A DNA stretch of 64,000 nucleotides from UBA1952 sp965246905 (GTDB lineage Bacteria > Bacteroidota > Bacteroidia > Chitinophagales > Chitinophagaceae): assembly GCA_965246905.1 (NCBI GenBank), contig CBDFFZ010000033.1, positions 67,984 to 131,983 on the forward strand. The letters are read 5' to 3'. Numbering within the stretch: position 1 is the first letter of the stretch; every line of letters starts with the position of its first letter. The notes beneath the pieces are model-generated. The model ran no database searches and was not told the DNA's origin. It was given only the letters and a program-made list of their open reading frames with translations. This document shows, piece by piece, positions 52,752 through 60,608 of this stretch. A program made the position numbers and the translations under genes.

Positions 52752-55700
52752 ATGCGCTTTAAAATACTATTGCCCCTCATTTTCTTACTTTCCGCATTCC
52801 TGACTAAAGCTCAGATGCCTGCCCTCAAAGTAGATGGCAAAGAATCATCCAAAGTATATCTTGAAAAGCTGGAGGTTGCCGTGAAAGTAACCGGCAATAT
52901 TGCTGCCACCACCTGGACCATGACGTTCCGGAATACCACCTCACGCATACTGGAGGGCGAACTTACTTTTCCGCTGGGTGAAGGCCTGACCGTATCGCGC
53001 TACGCACTGGATATAAACGGCAGGCTGCGGGAGGCAGTGCCGGTAAATAGAGCCCGCGCAACCGCAGTACTGGAAGCAATGGAAACGCGCCGCATAGATC
53101 CCGGATTATTAGAAAAGATTGACGGCAACAGCTTCCGCACCCGCATCTACCCGATCAACCCTGGCATGACCCGAACTGTTTTGATTGGCTACGAGGAGGT
53201 GCTTCCCTACGTAGCCGGAAACAAGATCCGCTATCGCCTGCCGCTTGCTCTGAGCTATACGGTAGATACCGTAAGCTTTCAAATAAACGTATCAAAGGGC
53301 GGCGCGCAGCCACAAATGGAGGACGGCAGCCTGCGTGGCCTGGATTTCAGGGAAGGAAAGCATGCATACGTTGCTAAGCAAACTTTCCTAGGCTATAAAA
53401 CTACCCGCCCTATTGCCTTTACCATTGGGCAGGATGGGGAAGATGGCACTGCCCTCGTGCAGGAATCCGGCTACTACTATTACTACCTGATCAATACCCC
53501 ACCGCAAAAGGAAAGCCGTTCTAAAGCGCTGCCGGATAGTATCTCCGTTGCCTGGGATGCCTCGCTGAGCAGCCGTTTCCGCAGGCGGGATGCTGAGCTC
53601 GATATTCTGGACCGCTATTTCAGAAAGCTGCGCAATGTGCAGGTGAACGCTATCGTTTTCAGCAATGAGATCCGCCAGACTAAAAGATTTACCGTAACAG
53701 ACGGCCACTGGGAAACGCTGCGGTCAATGCTTGAACAGGCCACACCGGATGGCGCTACCAACCTCGGCGCGCTCAGTCCTGCGCTGCTTTCCGGGAAGGA
53801 AGTGCTGCTTTTTTCGGATGGCAAAAGCACCTGGGGAAAGGGTGCATTCCCCGCAGGGAGCAAGCCGGTTTATTGCATTGCTTCTTCCGTGCAAACCGAT
53901 TATCCGGCCTTGCGCTACATTGCCCAATCAAGCGGCGGCGCCTTTATTGATCTTTCCCTGCAGGAAGGTAAAGCCGCGCTTTCCGTGCTTACCACGCAGC
54001 CGCTGATGCTGCTCGGCATCCGGAAAAGTAAGGATCTGGGTGAGGTATATCCATCCATAGCCACCTCGGCCGCAGCCGGGAATACACTGGCTGGTGTGAG
54101 CTATATGGAGACGGGTGAAGTAACACTCCTCTATGGCTACGGCCGGGAAATAACCATGGAGAAAAAGGTGCGCCTGAGTGCGCTGGATAAGGAAAGCGGC
54201 GGACTGAGCATCCAGCACATCTGGGCGCAGAAAAAACTGGAAGAGCTGGATCTGAACTATGAGCTGCATAAAAAGAGCATTGAGCAGATAGGCAGGCAAT
54301 ATGGGTTGCTTACCCGCACTACTTCCCTGATCGTGCTGGAGAATCTGGCCGATTATCTCCAATACCGTATAGAGCCGCCGGAGGAGTTGCTGGATGCCTA
54401 TCGCGCAGCTACCAGGAGCAAAGGAGAGCAGCAGGCCGCTGAACAGAAAAACAGGGTAGCACGTGCAACGGCATCTGTAGCCGGCCTTACAGCATGGTGG
54501 AAGAAGGAAGTGATTGTAAGGGCACCACGATACCAGGCACCTATAGTCGATTTCAAATCATCCTCGTCAAGTACGAGAATCTCTGAACAGCTCGAGCGCG
54601 CGCCAATGACTAATCAGGCAGACATGGCCGCTTTGACCACGCAATCACATCAGATAAGAAATGGCGCTTCCTTAAGTCTTGGCGGTGGCCGGAGTTCGAA
54701 TACAACTTATGTAGTAGATGGAGTACAGCTTGCACCGGGCAACGCCGGCTTCGTCTATCAGCCTAAGGGAACAGTCGATCATTTTTCTGATGATGAAAGT
54801 GGCACACCGGCACGCTATGGCAGCGTGGATGGCGGCATAGCTTCATTTGATACGGTTACCGGTGTGGAGCAGGGCAATAAGACCACTGCGGCGCACTTCG
54901 GGTATGACACCTCACTCATGGGTATGATGCAGCATCTGGCGCCGGAAGATCAGTATCCGCGCTACCTCCAGCTTCGTAAACAGCGCATGGTGGCCCCGGC
55001 TTTCTACTTCAATATGGGAGCCTTCTTTATCAATGCGGGCAGGAAAGATATCGGCCTGCGCATTCTTTCCAATCTTGCAGAGCTGGATATGGAGAACTAT
55101 GAGCTTTACAAGATGCTGGGCTATAAGCTGAAGCAGGCAGGCGAAACCGCCGAAGCCGTCAATGCCTGCCGGAAGGTTGCGGAATGGCGCCCGATGGACC
55201 CGCAAAGCACCCGCGATTATGCGCTTGCGCTGGCAGATGACGGCCAGTACCAGGCTGCGCTCGATACACTTTATTCAACGCTCGCCAACCCCGCCGAAGA
55301 AACAACGGAAAGCAATAATGAGGGCATCGAGGAAATACTCGTAACAGAGATCAACAACCTGATCGCACTGCATCCGGCGCTGGATAGATCCCGTATCGAT
55401 GCTGCGCTCATTAAGCCGCTGCCGGTAGATATCCGCGTGGTCATTAACTGGAATATGAAGAACACAGACATTGACCTCTGGGTAACCGACCCGAATGGGG
55501 AGAAATGCTTCTATGGGCATAACCAGACGAAAATAGGCGGGCGCATTTCTAAGGATTTTACCACGGGCTTCGGGCCGGAGCAGTTCATCCTCCGCAAAGC
55601 GATACCCGGCACTTATAAGATCGAGGTTAATTATTACGGCGACCGCCAGGTAAAAATTGCCGGCCCTACTACCGTAATGGCAGAAGTATATACCCGCTAG
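52752..55700 (+). CDS. VIT/vWA/DUF2135 secreted protein with a TonB-plug-like insert
   Basis: A 982-residue protein with a Sec signal (cut near FLTKAQ). A VIT domain (about 25-155) precedes a vWA-like region (about 265-420; its metal site would be DASLSS), as in inter-alpha-trypsin-inhibitor-like proteins. Residues about 590-700 contain RNGASLSLGGGRSSNTTYVV followed by DGVQL, strikingly like the plug domain of TonB-dependent receptors. A TPR-like segment (about 745-850) and a DUF2135 domain (about 890-982; IDLWVTDPNGEKCFYGH) end the chain. The function is unknown; periplasmic or surface location is inferred. Confidence 0.85.
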   Translation: MRFKILLPLIFLLSAFLTKAQMPALKVDGKESSKVYLEKLEVAVKVTGNIAATTWTMTFRNTTSRILEGELTFPLGEGLTVSRYALDINGRLREAVPVNRARATAVLEAMETRRIDPGLLEKIDGNSFRTRIYPINPGMTRTVLIGYEEVLPYVAGNKIRYRLPLALSYTVDTVSFQINVSKGGAQPQMEDGSLRGLDFREGKHAYVAKQTFLGYKTTRPIAFTIGQDGEDGTALVQESGYYYYYLINTPPQKESRSKALPDSISVAWDASLSSRFRRRDAELDILDRYFRKLRNVQVNAIVFSNEIRQTKRFTVTDGHWETLRSMLEQATPDGATNLGALSPALLSGKEVLLFSDGKSTWGKGAFPAGSKPVYCIASSVQTDYPALRYIAQSSGGAFIDLSLQEGKAALSVLTTQPLMLLGIRKSKDLGEVYPSIATSAAAGNTLAGVSYMETGEVTLLYGYGREITMEKKVRLSALDKESGGLSIQHIWAQKKLEELDLNYELHKKSIEQIGRQYGLLTRTTSLIVLENLADYLQYRIEPPEELLDAYRAATRSKGEQQAAEQKNRVARATASVAGLTAWWKKEVIVRAPRYQAPIVDFKSSSSSTRISEQLERAPMTNQADMAALTTQSHQIRNGASLSLGGGRSSNTTYVVDGVQLAPGNAGFVYQPKGTVDHFSDDESGTPARYGSVDGGIASFDTVTGVEQGNKTTAAHFGYDTSLMGMMQHLAPEDQYPRYLQLRKQRMVAPAFYFNMGAFFINAGRKDIGLRILSNLAELDMENYELYKMLGYKLKQAGETAEAVNACRKVAEWRPMDPQSTRDYALALADDGQYQAALDTLYSTLANPAEETTESNNEGIEEILVTEINNLIALHPALDRSRIDAALIKPLPVDIRVVINWNMKNTDIDLWVTDPNGEKCFYGHNQTKIGGRISKDFTTGFGPEQFILRKAIPGTYKIEVNYYGDRQVKIAGPTTVMAEVYTR

Positions 55701-55811
55701 GGAACGGCAAAGGAAGCGCGTAAAATTCTAGTGCTGCAGATGGCAAGCGGTGCTGAGGGCGCTGTGCAAATCGGCTCTTTCAGTTTCTGAGCTTTAGCCG
55801 GATAGGAAAAG

Positions 55812-55839
55812 CAAAGCCCCGCCATATGGCGGGGCTTTG
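55812..55839. terminator. Terminator of the cold-shock gene
   Basis: CAAAGCCCCGCC and GGCGGGGCTTTG form a perfect 12-bp stem with an ATAT loop, 35 nt past the cspA-like stop codon. It is symmetric and could also end the plus-strand gene at 55700. Confidence 0.85.
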
Positions 55840-55873
55840 TAAGTTATACTTCAGATTACGATTGTGCGCTTGC

Positions 55874-56065
55874 TTAGATAACCTTTACGTTCACGGCATT
55901 CAGGCCCTTACGGCCGTTCTGCACTTCAAACGTTACGCGGTCGTTCTCGCGGATCTTGTCGATAAGACCACTTACGTGAACGAAGATTTCTTCACCGCCT
56001 TCATTTGGCTTAATGAAACCAAAACCCTTTGTTTCATTAAAGAACTTTACTGTACCTTCTTGCAT
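55874..56065 (-). CDS. Cold-shock domain protein
   Basis: A 63-residue CspA-type protein: MQEGTVKFFNETKGFGFIKP (RNP1-like KGFGFI), then EEIFVHVSGL (RNP2-like) and VTFEVQNGRKGLNAVNVKVI. It binds single-stranded RNA or DNA as a chaperone. It is monocistronic with its own terminator; upstream is an AT-rich leader of the kind used for cold regulation. Confidence 0.96.
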   Translation of the reverse strand: MQEGTVKFFNETKGFGFIKPNEGGEEIFVHVSGLIDKIRENDRVTFEVQNGRKGLNAVNVKVI

Positions 56066-56153
56066 TGTAAAAAAATTAAAAAAAATGAAAAAATGAATTG
56101 CGAATATAGGGATAATTCTAATTCACAGATATTTTTTTGAAATTTTTTTAAGA

Positions 56154-56239
56154 CATGCTGAACTTGTTTCAGCAACTATTGTATACTCATGGGCTAAGCA
56201 TTCGTATGCCCCGGCCGTTACCGAAACAAGTTCGGCATG
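56154..56239. repeat. CATGCTGAACTTGTTTCAG element, copy 1
   Basis: CATGCTGAACTTGTTTCAG...CGAAACAAGTTCGGCATGA form the outer arms of an imperfect inverted repeat, with a middle AAGCATTCGTA-type segment. A second copy lies 168 bp on. Confidence 0.8.
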
Positions 56240-56321
56240 ACGGAGGATGTTTTGATGTTTTGGGCTGGTAATAAAAGTTCCCTAAGCTTCTTTTTCCCCT
56301 AATCTTCTTTCCCGAAGCTTC

Positions 56322-56410
56322 GTCATGCTGAACTTGTTTCAGCAACTATTAGATGCGCATGAGCCAAGCATTCGTACATCCTGGTAGTTCCCGAAACAAG
56401 TTCGGGATGA
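56322..56410. repeat. CATGCTGAACTTGTTTCAG element, copy 2
   Basis: Same outer arms and middle block (AAGCATTCGTAC) as copy 1, 168 bp downstream in the same orientation, with scattered substitutions. The pair suggests local duplication or two insertions of the same element. Confidence 0.8.
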
Positions 56411-56437
56411 TGGAGGATGAGAGCGGTTGTGCATCCC

Positions 56438-56503
56438 AACTTTGTCATCCAGCAGGGATCTTTAGCACACAAAGCTTAGTTCAAGCTCCCTGCGGGAAAG
56501 TTT
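56438..56503. repeat. Inverted repeat CTTTGTCATCCCGCAGG, copy 3
   Basis: AACTTTGTCATCCAGCAGGG on the left and CCCTGCGGGAAAGTTTG on the right; the right arm has lost its ATGACA block. Related to the copies at 22561 and 22719. Confidence 0.75.
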
Positions 56504-56552
56504 GCCTTGTATATTCTATATACTTTTTGTGAATTAGAAAAAGCATTGCTTA

Positions 56553-56863
56553 TTTCGCTACCTGCCGGGCTTGTACAGGCACCTGCCGCAGTTGTTCTCC
56601 TACCTGCCACCATTATTCAGGCATCGGCCACCATTGTTTTTCCACCTGCCGGAGTTGTGCGATCACCTGCCACCATTTTATGATCACCTGCCACCGTTGT
56701 TCTTCCACCTGCCGGAGTTGTGCGAACACCTGCCACCATTTTATGATCACCTGCCACCATTGTTTTTCCACCTGACGGAGTTGTGCGATCACCTGCCACC
56801 ATTGTTCTCCTACCTGCCGGGGTTGTGCGGGCACCTGCCCGCCTTATTTTTCAATCCACCACC
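56553..56863. repeat. Tandem array of fifteen 21-bp units (ACCTGCC type)
   Basis: The core ACCTGCC or a variant starts every 21 bp from 56560 to 56854 (15 positions, no slip). Most units end CACCTGCC followed by ACC, GGA or GGG, then a T-rich stretch (ATTGTTTTTCC, GTTGTGCGATC, ATTTTATGATC). Three unit types recur in order, giving a 63-bp higher-order repeat. On the minus strand this reads as heptads (QLRQVEK, QWWQVII, KWWQVFA); on the plus strand as HLPPLFF, HLPELCD and HLPPFYD. Confidence 0.92.
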
Positions 56864-57063
56864 ATTGTATTAAGTAAAATAATATTATATTAGTGCTAAG
56901 TTCCTTAAAATGAAGCCTACCCCAAGGTTTTCAGGCAGCTACCGGCAATCGGATTTTCCCTGGCAGCGCTTGCCGAAACTCATCCGGGCAAATGCTTACA
57001 GCCTTCACCGATCAAAAAAGCCTGTTCCCCGAAATACAACCCTAAAATTATTGTGGCTCTTGA

Positions 57064-57071
57064 TAGCTTTG
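57064..57071 (+). promoter_or_regulatory. -7 element upstream of the TonB-dependent receptor
   Basis: TAGCTTTG fits TAnnTTTG, 25 nt before the ATG at 57097. A -33 TTTG at the right distance is not clear. Confidence 0.4.
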
Positions 57072-57096
57072 CACAATCATTAAAAATACCTGCGCC

Positions 57097-59268
57097 ATGC
57101 GCTCCACTTTCACCTTTTTATTTATCCTGCTTTTTGTCTTCGCAGGCAAGGCGCAGACTACAATTTCAGGCCGCGTTCTCGATACTAAGGATTTTCCGGT
57201 TTCAGGAGCAAGTGTATCGTTAGATAATACACTCGATGGCACCACTACCGACAGTACAGGCAATTTCACCTTTACCACTACCGAAACGGGCGCGCAATTG
57301 CTCGCCATTACGGCCGTGGGCTTCGAGGCCGGCAGCACTCCGCTTGCCATCACAGGAAGTATAGCCAACATGATCGTAAAGTTGAAAGCAACTGCACAGC
57401 GCATGGAAGGCGTAACCGTTACTGCCGGCTATGAAACCCCCAACGAGCGCAATAAAGCGATCCTGACTACCATGGATATCATCACGACGGCAGGTGCTAA
57501 TGCCGATGTGGTAAAGGCCATACAAACGCTGCCCGGAACCCAGCAATCCGGCACCGAAACCGGTCTTTTTGTGCGCGGCGGCGATGCAAGCGAGGCGGCA
57601 GTTATCGTAGATGGGCTCACATCGCAGAATGCCTTTATGAGCACCGCGCCGGGTGTAGCGGCACGCAGTCGTTTCTCTCCTTTCCAGGTGAAGGGAGTTT
57701 CCTTTAGCAGCGGCGGCTACAGCGCAAAGTACGGTCAGGCGCTCTCGTCTGTTTTAGAGTTGAATACCCTCGATTTTCCGGATAAGACAACCATTAATAC
57801 AGGCCTCAATATGGCCGGTATCTACGCAAGCGGAGATAAGCTCTGGAAGAATAGTGCGGGCTCGCTAACGGGTTATTACAACAACCTTACGCCTTTTTAC
57901 GGCCTCGCAAAAACCAATGTTGACTATTACGATGTGCCCAAAGGTGGCGGCGGCTCTGCGCGCTATGCATGGAAGCCTGCAAAAGGCGGGATGCTCAAGC
58001 TGCTGGTGAATGGTGCCTATTTTAAAGCCGGTACACGCGTGCCGGATCCTGATACCGCTGGCAAGCATGTAGATTATGATATTGCCAATACCAATGTCTA
58101 TTCCAGTCTTTCCTACAAGCAGGCAATTGGTGAAAAATGGAGCCTTTATGGAGCTGTATCCTACAGCTATAATAAGGATGATATCAATGCAGGCGGCCAA
58201 CCCATAAACCAGCATGACGACCGCACCCAAATAAGGCTGGAAGCTAAGCGCTTTCTCGATCATCACCTTACCATACTTGCAGGTACAGAGCTTCAGCATT
58301 TTACTTACAACCGCCACATTCCTACAACAACGTATGATGTGCAGCAGAAGTTTACCGAAAACAGCGCTGCTGTTTATGCAGAAGGAGAATGGGGGCCGGT
58401 AAACTGGCTTTCCATCCGCCCGGGATTGCGCTATGAGCACAGTGAGCTGGTAGCGGAGGATGTTGTGGCTCCAAGGCTGAATATTGCTTTACGTACCGGT
58501 AAATTCAGCCAGATAGGCCTCGCCGCAGGTTCGTTTTATCAGCTCCCCGATGAGCCGTATCTTATTGCAGGTTATCGCCCCAAAATGCAGCAGGCGTTGC
58601 ATTACATTGCCAACTTTCAATGGATCAAAGGTCCTCGTACCTTACGTATCGAAGGATATTATAAGGATTATCAGCAATTGGTACGCGAGTTCGGTTCCGG
58701 CTATAGCCCCAACAGCTACCGTACTATTTACGGCGTTACGGTTGATAACAGCGGCCATGGCTATGCTACCGGCGCGGAGCTTTTTTGGCGGGATAAAAAG
58801 CTCATCAAAAACCTCGACTACTGGATTTCCTACAGCTACATAGATACACGCCGCCTTTACAAAAATTTCCTTGCGCAGGCTACGCCGGATTTTATATCAG
58901 ACCACAACCTGAGCTTCGTGGCGAAATACTGGATTGAAAAGCTGAAAACGCAGATCAATATGACCTACTCTTACGCCAGCGGCCGCCCGTACTACAACCC
59001 CAACTACGCGGATAACAGCAGCTTCCTCTCCGACCGTACACCTGATTATCACAATCTTTCCTTTACCGTAAATTACCTGACGCACGTCAAAAAATGGTTC
59101 ACCGTAATTTATGCCGGTATCGACAATGTAACCAACCAGCACAATGTATTCGGCTACCGCTACAGCACAGATGGCACGCAGCGCTACCCGCAGCTTCCGG
59201 CGCTTTACCGCTCTGTATTTGTAGGCATTAATTTCTCGCTTACAGAATTTGATAAAGACGAGCTTTAG
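57097..59268 (+). CDS. TonB-dependent receptor with carboxypeptidase-regulatory N-terminus
   Basis: A 723-residue outer-membrane transporter. A signal peptide (cut near AGKAQ) precedes a CarboxypepD_reg-like domain (TISGRVLDTKDFPVSGASVS), a plug domain (about 110-215; GTETGLFVRGGDASEAAVIV and the RFSPFQVKGVSFSSGGYSAK block) and a beta barrel ending in FVGINFSLTEF. It takes up an unknown ligand with TonB energy. No SusD-like partner is adjacent; the next gene is a secreted helical-repeat protein in the same direction. Confidence 0.93.
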   Translation: MRSTFTFLFILLFVFAGKAQTTISGRVLDTKDFPVSGASVSLDNTLDGTTTDSTGNFTFTTTETGAQLLAITAVGFEAGSTPLAITGSIANMIVKLKATAQRMEGVTVTAGYETPNERNKAILTTMDIITTAGANADVVKAIQTLPGTQQSGTETGLFVRGGDASEAAVIVDGLTSQNAFMSTAPGVAARSRFSPFQVKGVSFSSGGYSAKYGQALSSVLELNTLDFPDKTTINTGLNMAGIYASGDKLWKNSAGSLTGYYNNLTPFYGLAKTNVDYYDVPKGGGGSARYAWKPAKGGMLKLLVNGAYFKAGTRVPDPDTAGKHVDYDIANTNVYSSLSYKQAIGEKWSLYGAVSYSYNKDDINAGGQPINQHDDRTQIRLEAKRFLDHHLTILAGTELQHFTYNRHIPTTTYDVQQKFTENSAAVYAEGEWGPVNWLSIRPGLRYEHSELVAEDVVAPRLNIALRTGKFSQIGLAAGSFYQLPDEPYLIAGYRPKMQQALHYIANFQWIKGPRTLRIEGYYKDYQQLVREFGSGYSPNSYRTIYGVTVDNSGHGYATGAELFWRDKKLIKNLDYWISYSYIDTRRLYKNFLAQATPDFISDHNLSFVAKYWIEKLKTQINMTYSYASGRPYYNPNYADNSSFLSDRTPDYHNLSFTVNYLTHVKKWFTVIYAGIDNVTNQHNVFGYRYSTDGTQRYPQLPALYRSVFVGINFSLTEFDKDEL

Positions 59269-59350
59269 CGGTATCCCACGTCTCTGAGGGCGTGGGATAC
59301 CTTTCACCCAGACAAGTATATTCATCCATAAAAATCAAAATAAACAAACA

Positions 59351-60007
59351 ATGAAAAAACTGATTTTCGCAGGCGCTATCCTGCTGGCTGCTGCTGCACA
59401 TGCACAGGAAGCTAATTTCAAGCCGGTACTCACCAGCACCTTTACTGCTTTTGATACAACGTGGGCCAACCCGCAGGCCAAGGTCGAGCTGAGCAATAAG
59501 CTTTCGCTCATCGCCAAAAAATATCCTGCGGAGTGGGCACCGCAATATTATGCGGCCTATAGTAAAGTGCAGCTTGCCTACAACGATAAATTAGACGCTG
59601 CAAAGCGCGATGCCTATATCGATGAGGCAGAAGGGTACCGCGATGAAGTGTTACATATCCTGGGTAAGAACAATGATGAAACGTACGTATTATCAGCACT
59701 CATAGCCAATGGGAGGCTGAGTGTGGATGGCCGTGCCCGCTACCAGAAATACGGAAAGATATTTGATGAGAATTTAGAACAGGCTAAAGCGCTGAATGCC
59801 GATAACCCGCGTATTTATATCCTGCGCGGCATCAGCAAATTCTATACACCCAAAATGTTTGGAGGCGGCGCGAAAGCAGCTATGCCCTATTTTGAAAAAG
59901 CAAAGGGACTGCTCGCAAAGGAATCGAAGGATGATATTACCAAACCTTATTGGGGTACAACAACCAATGAGTATTTCATAAATATGGCTAACGGCGATAA
60001 AGAATAA
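59351..60007 (+). CDS. Secreted helical-repeat protein downstream of the TonB receptor
   Basis: A 218-residue protein with a Sec signal (MKKLIFAGAILLAAAAHA). The mature part has TPR-like helix pairs (WAPQYYAAYSKVQLAYND, NPRIYILRGISKFYT) without a named family. It starts 82 nt after the receptor gene and may be cotranscribed. A terminator follows. Confidence 0.8.
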   Translation: MKKLIFAGAILLAAAAHAQEANFKPVLTSTFTAFDTTWANPQAKVELSNKLSLIAKKYPAEWAPQYYAAYSKVQLAYNDKLDAAKRDAYIDEAEGYRDEVLHILGKNNDETYVLSALIANGRLSVDGRARYQKYGKIFDENLEQAKALNADNPRIYILRGISKFYTPKMFGGGAKAAMPYFEKAKGLLAKESKDDITKPYWGTTTNEYFINMANGDKE

Positions 60008-60021
60008 TATCCCATGCTTCC

Positions 60022-60053
60022 AAAAAAACCGGCTATCACTGGCCGGTTTTTTT
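60022..60053 (+). terminator. Terminator of the receptor/TPR unit
   Basis: AAAAAAACCGGC and GCCGGTTTTTTT around a TATCACTG loop, 20 nt past the stop codon at 60007. Confidence 0.9.
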
Positions 60054-60182
60054 GTGAAATATGGCCATAAAAAAGTGAGACTTCTATCAGGTAAAGGAAC
60101 CTTTACCATTATCGGAATACTTGAAAACAACTTCCGCGAATGCTGTTTCTTATAGCGCTTTGAGAGCATCCGCGCTGACTAA

Positions 60183-60392
60183 ATGGGAATTTTTGAATAC
60201 ATCACTAACATTGTTATAACGCCGGAAGAGATCAAGCAGCTACAGCAGGGAGAGCAGGACGTTTTAAGCAACCGCAAGAAAAACATACTTGAGGTAGTTT
60301 TAGAATTTAATGAGACCAGGCTCGGCAAGCACTACAGCTCCGTGATGATCGTTTTAACTCACTGCTGCTTGGAGACAGCGCAGCAAAAATAA
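60183..60392 (+). CDS. Hypothetical small protein, possibly frameshifted
   Basis: A 69-residue frame, MGIFEYITNIVITPEEIKQL, with a protein-like helical first half. The last 20 residues look unnatural, while the alternative frame continues as ALQLRDDRFNSLLLGDSAAK and KAAGELAIQRHRIQ to a stop near 60470. A single-base shift near 60335 would join them into a ~95-residue protein. No family is recognised. Confidence 0.35.
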   Translation: MGIFEYITNIVITPEEIKQLQQGEQDVLSNRKKNILEVVLEFNETRLGKHYSSVMIVLTHCCLETAQQK

Positions 60393-60492
60393 AGGCTGCC
60401 GGTGAGCTGGCCATCCAGCGCCACAGGATCCAACCTTTAAAACAAATCGGCTGTTTTTCTGCCAGTATGAATTGAATAATAAGGCTAATGTT

Positions 60493-60598
60493 TTAAGCGT
60501 CCTCCGAGCGCTTCTTTTTTTGTCTCGCCAAAAAAGAAGCAAAAAAGGCGACTTACTTTCTTGCTGGCGCGGGAGAAAGTAGCAAAGACTGCGCTTAA
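60493..60598. repeat. Hairpin element bounding the AT-rich OLD region
   Basis: TTAAGCG at 60493-60499 and CGCTTAA at 60592-60598 enclose nested hairpins (GCTTCTTTTTT...AAAAAAGAAGC, and ACTTTCT...AGAAAGT). The element is a common Bacteroidota dispersed type and lies just beyond the stop codon of the OLD gene, at the change from GC-balanced to AT-rich DNA. Confidence 0.7.
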
Positions 60599-60608
60599 GT
60601 GTTGGCAG

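Larger units (their letters stand above)
56066..57096. other. Repeat-filled gene-free kilobase
   Basis: No gene. In order it holds the AT-rich leader of the cold-shock gene, two copies of a TCATGCTGAACTTGTTTCAG element (56154-56239, 56322-56410), the third CTTTGTCATCC hairpin (56438-56503) and a 15-unit 21-bp array (56553-56863). Frames at 56571-56873 and 56613-56834 are products of the array. Confidence 0.75.

Noticed and set aside
56571..56873. 100-codon proline/leucine-rich heptad frame and its antisense Trp-rich frame
   Set aside because: Both come from the 21-bp array; no signal, start context or homology supports translation.
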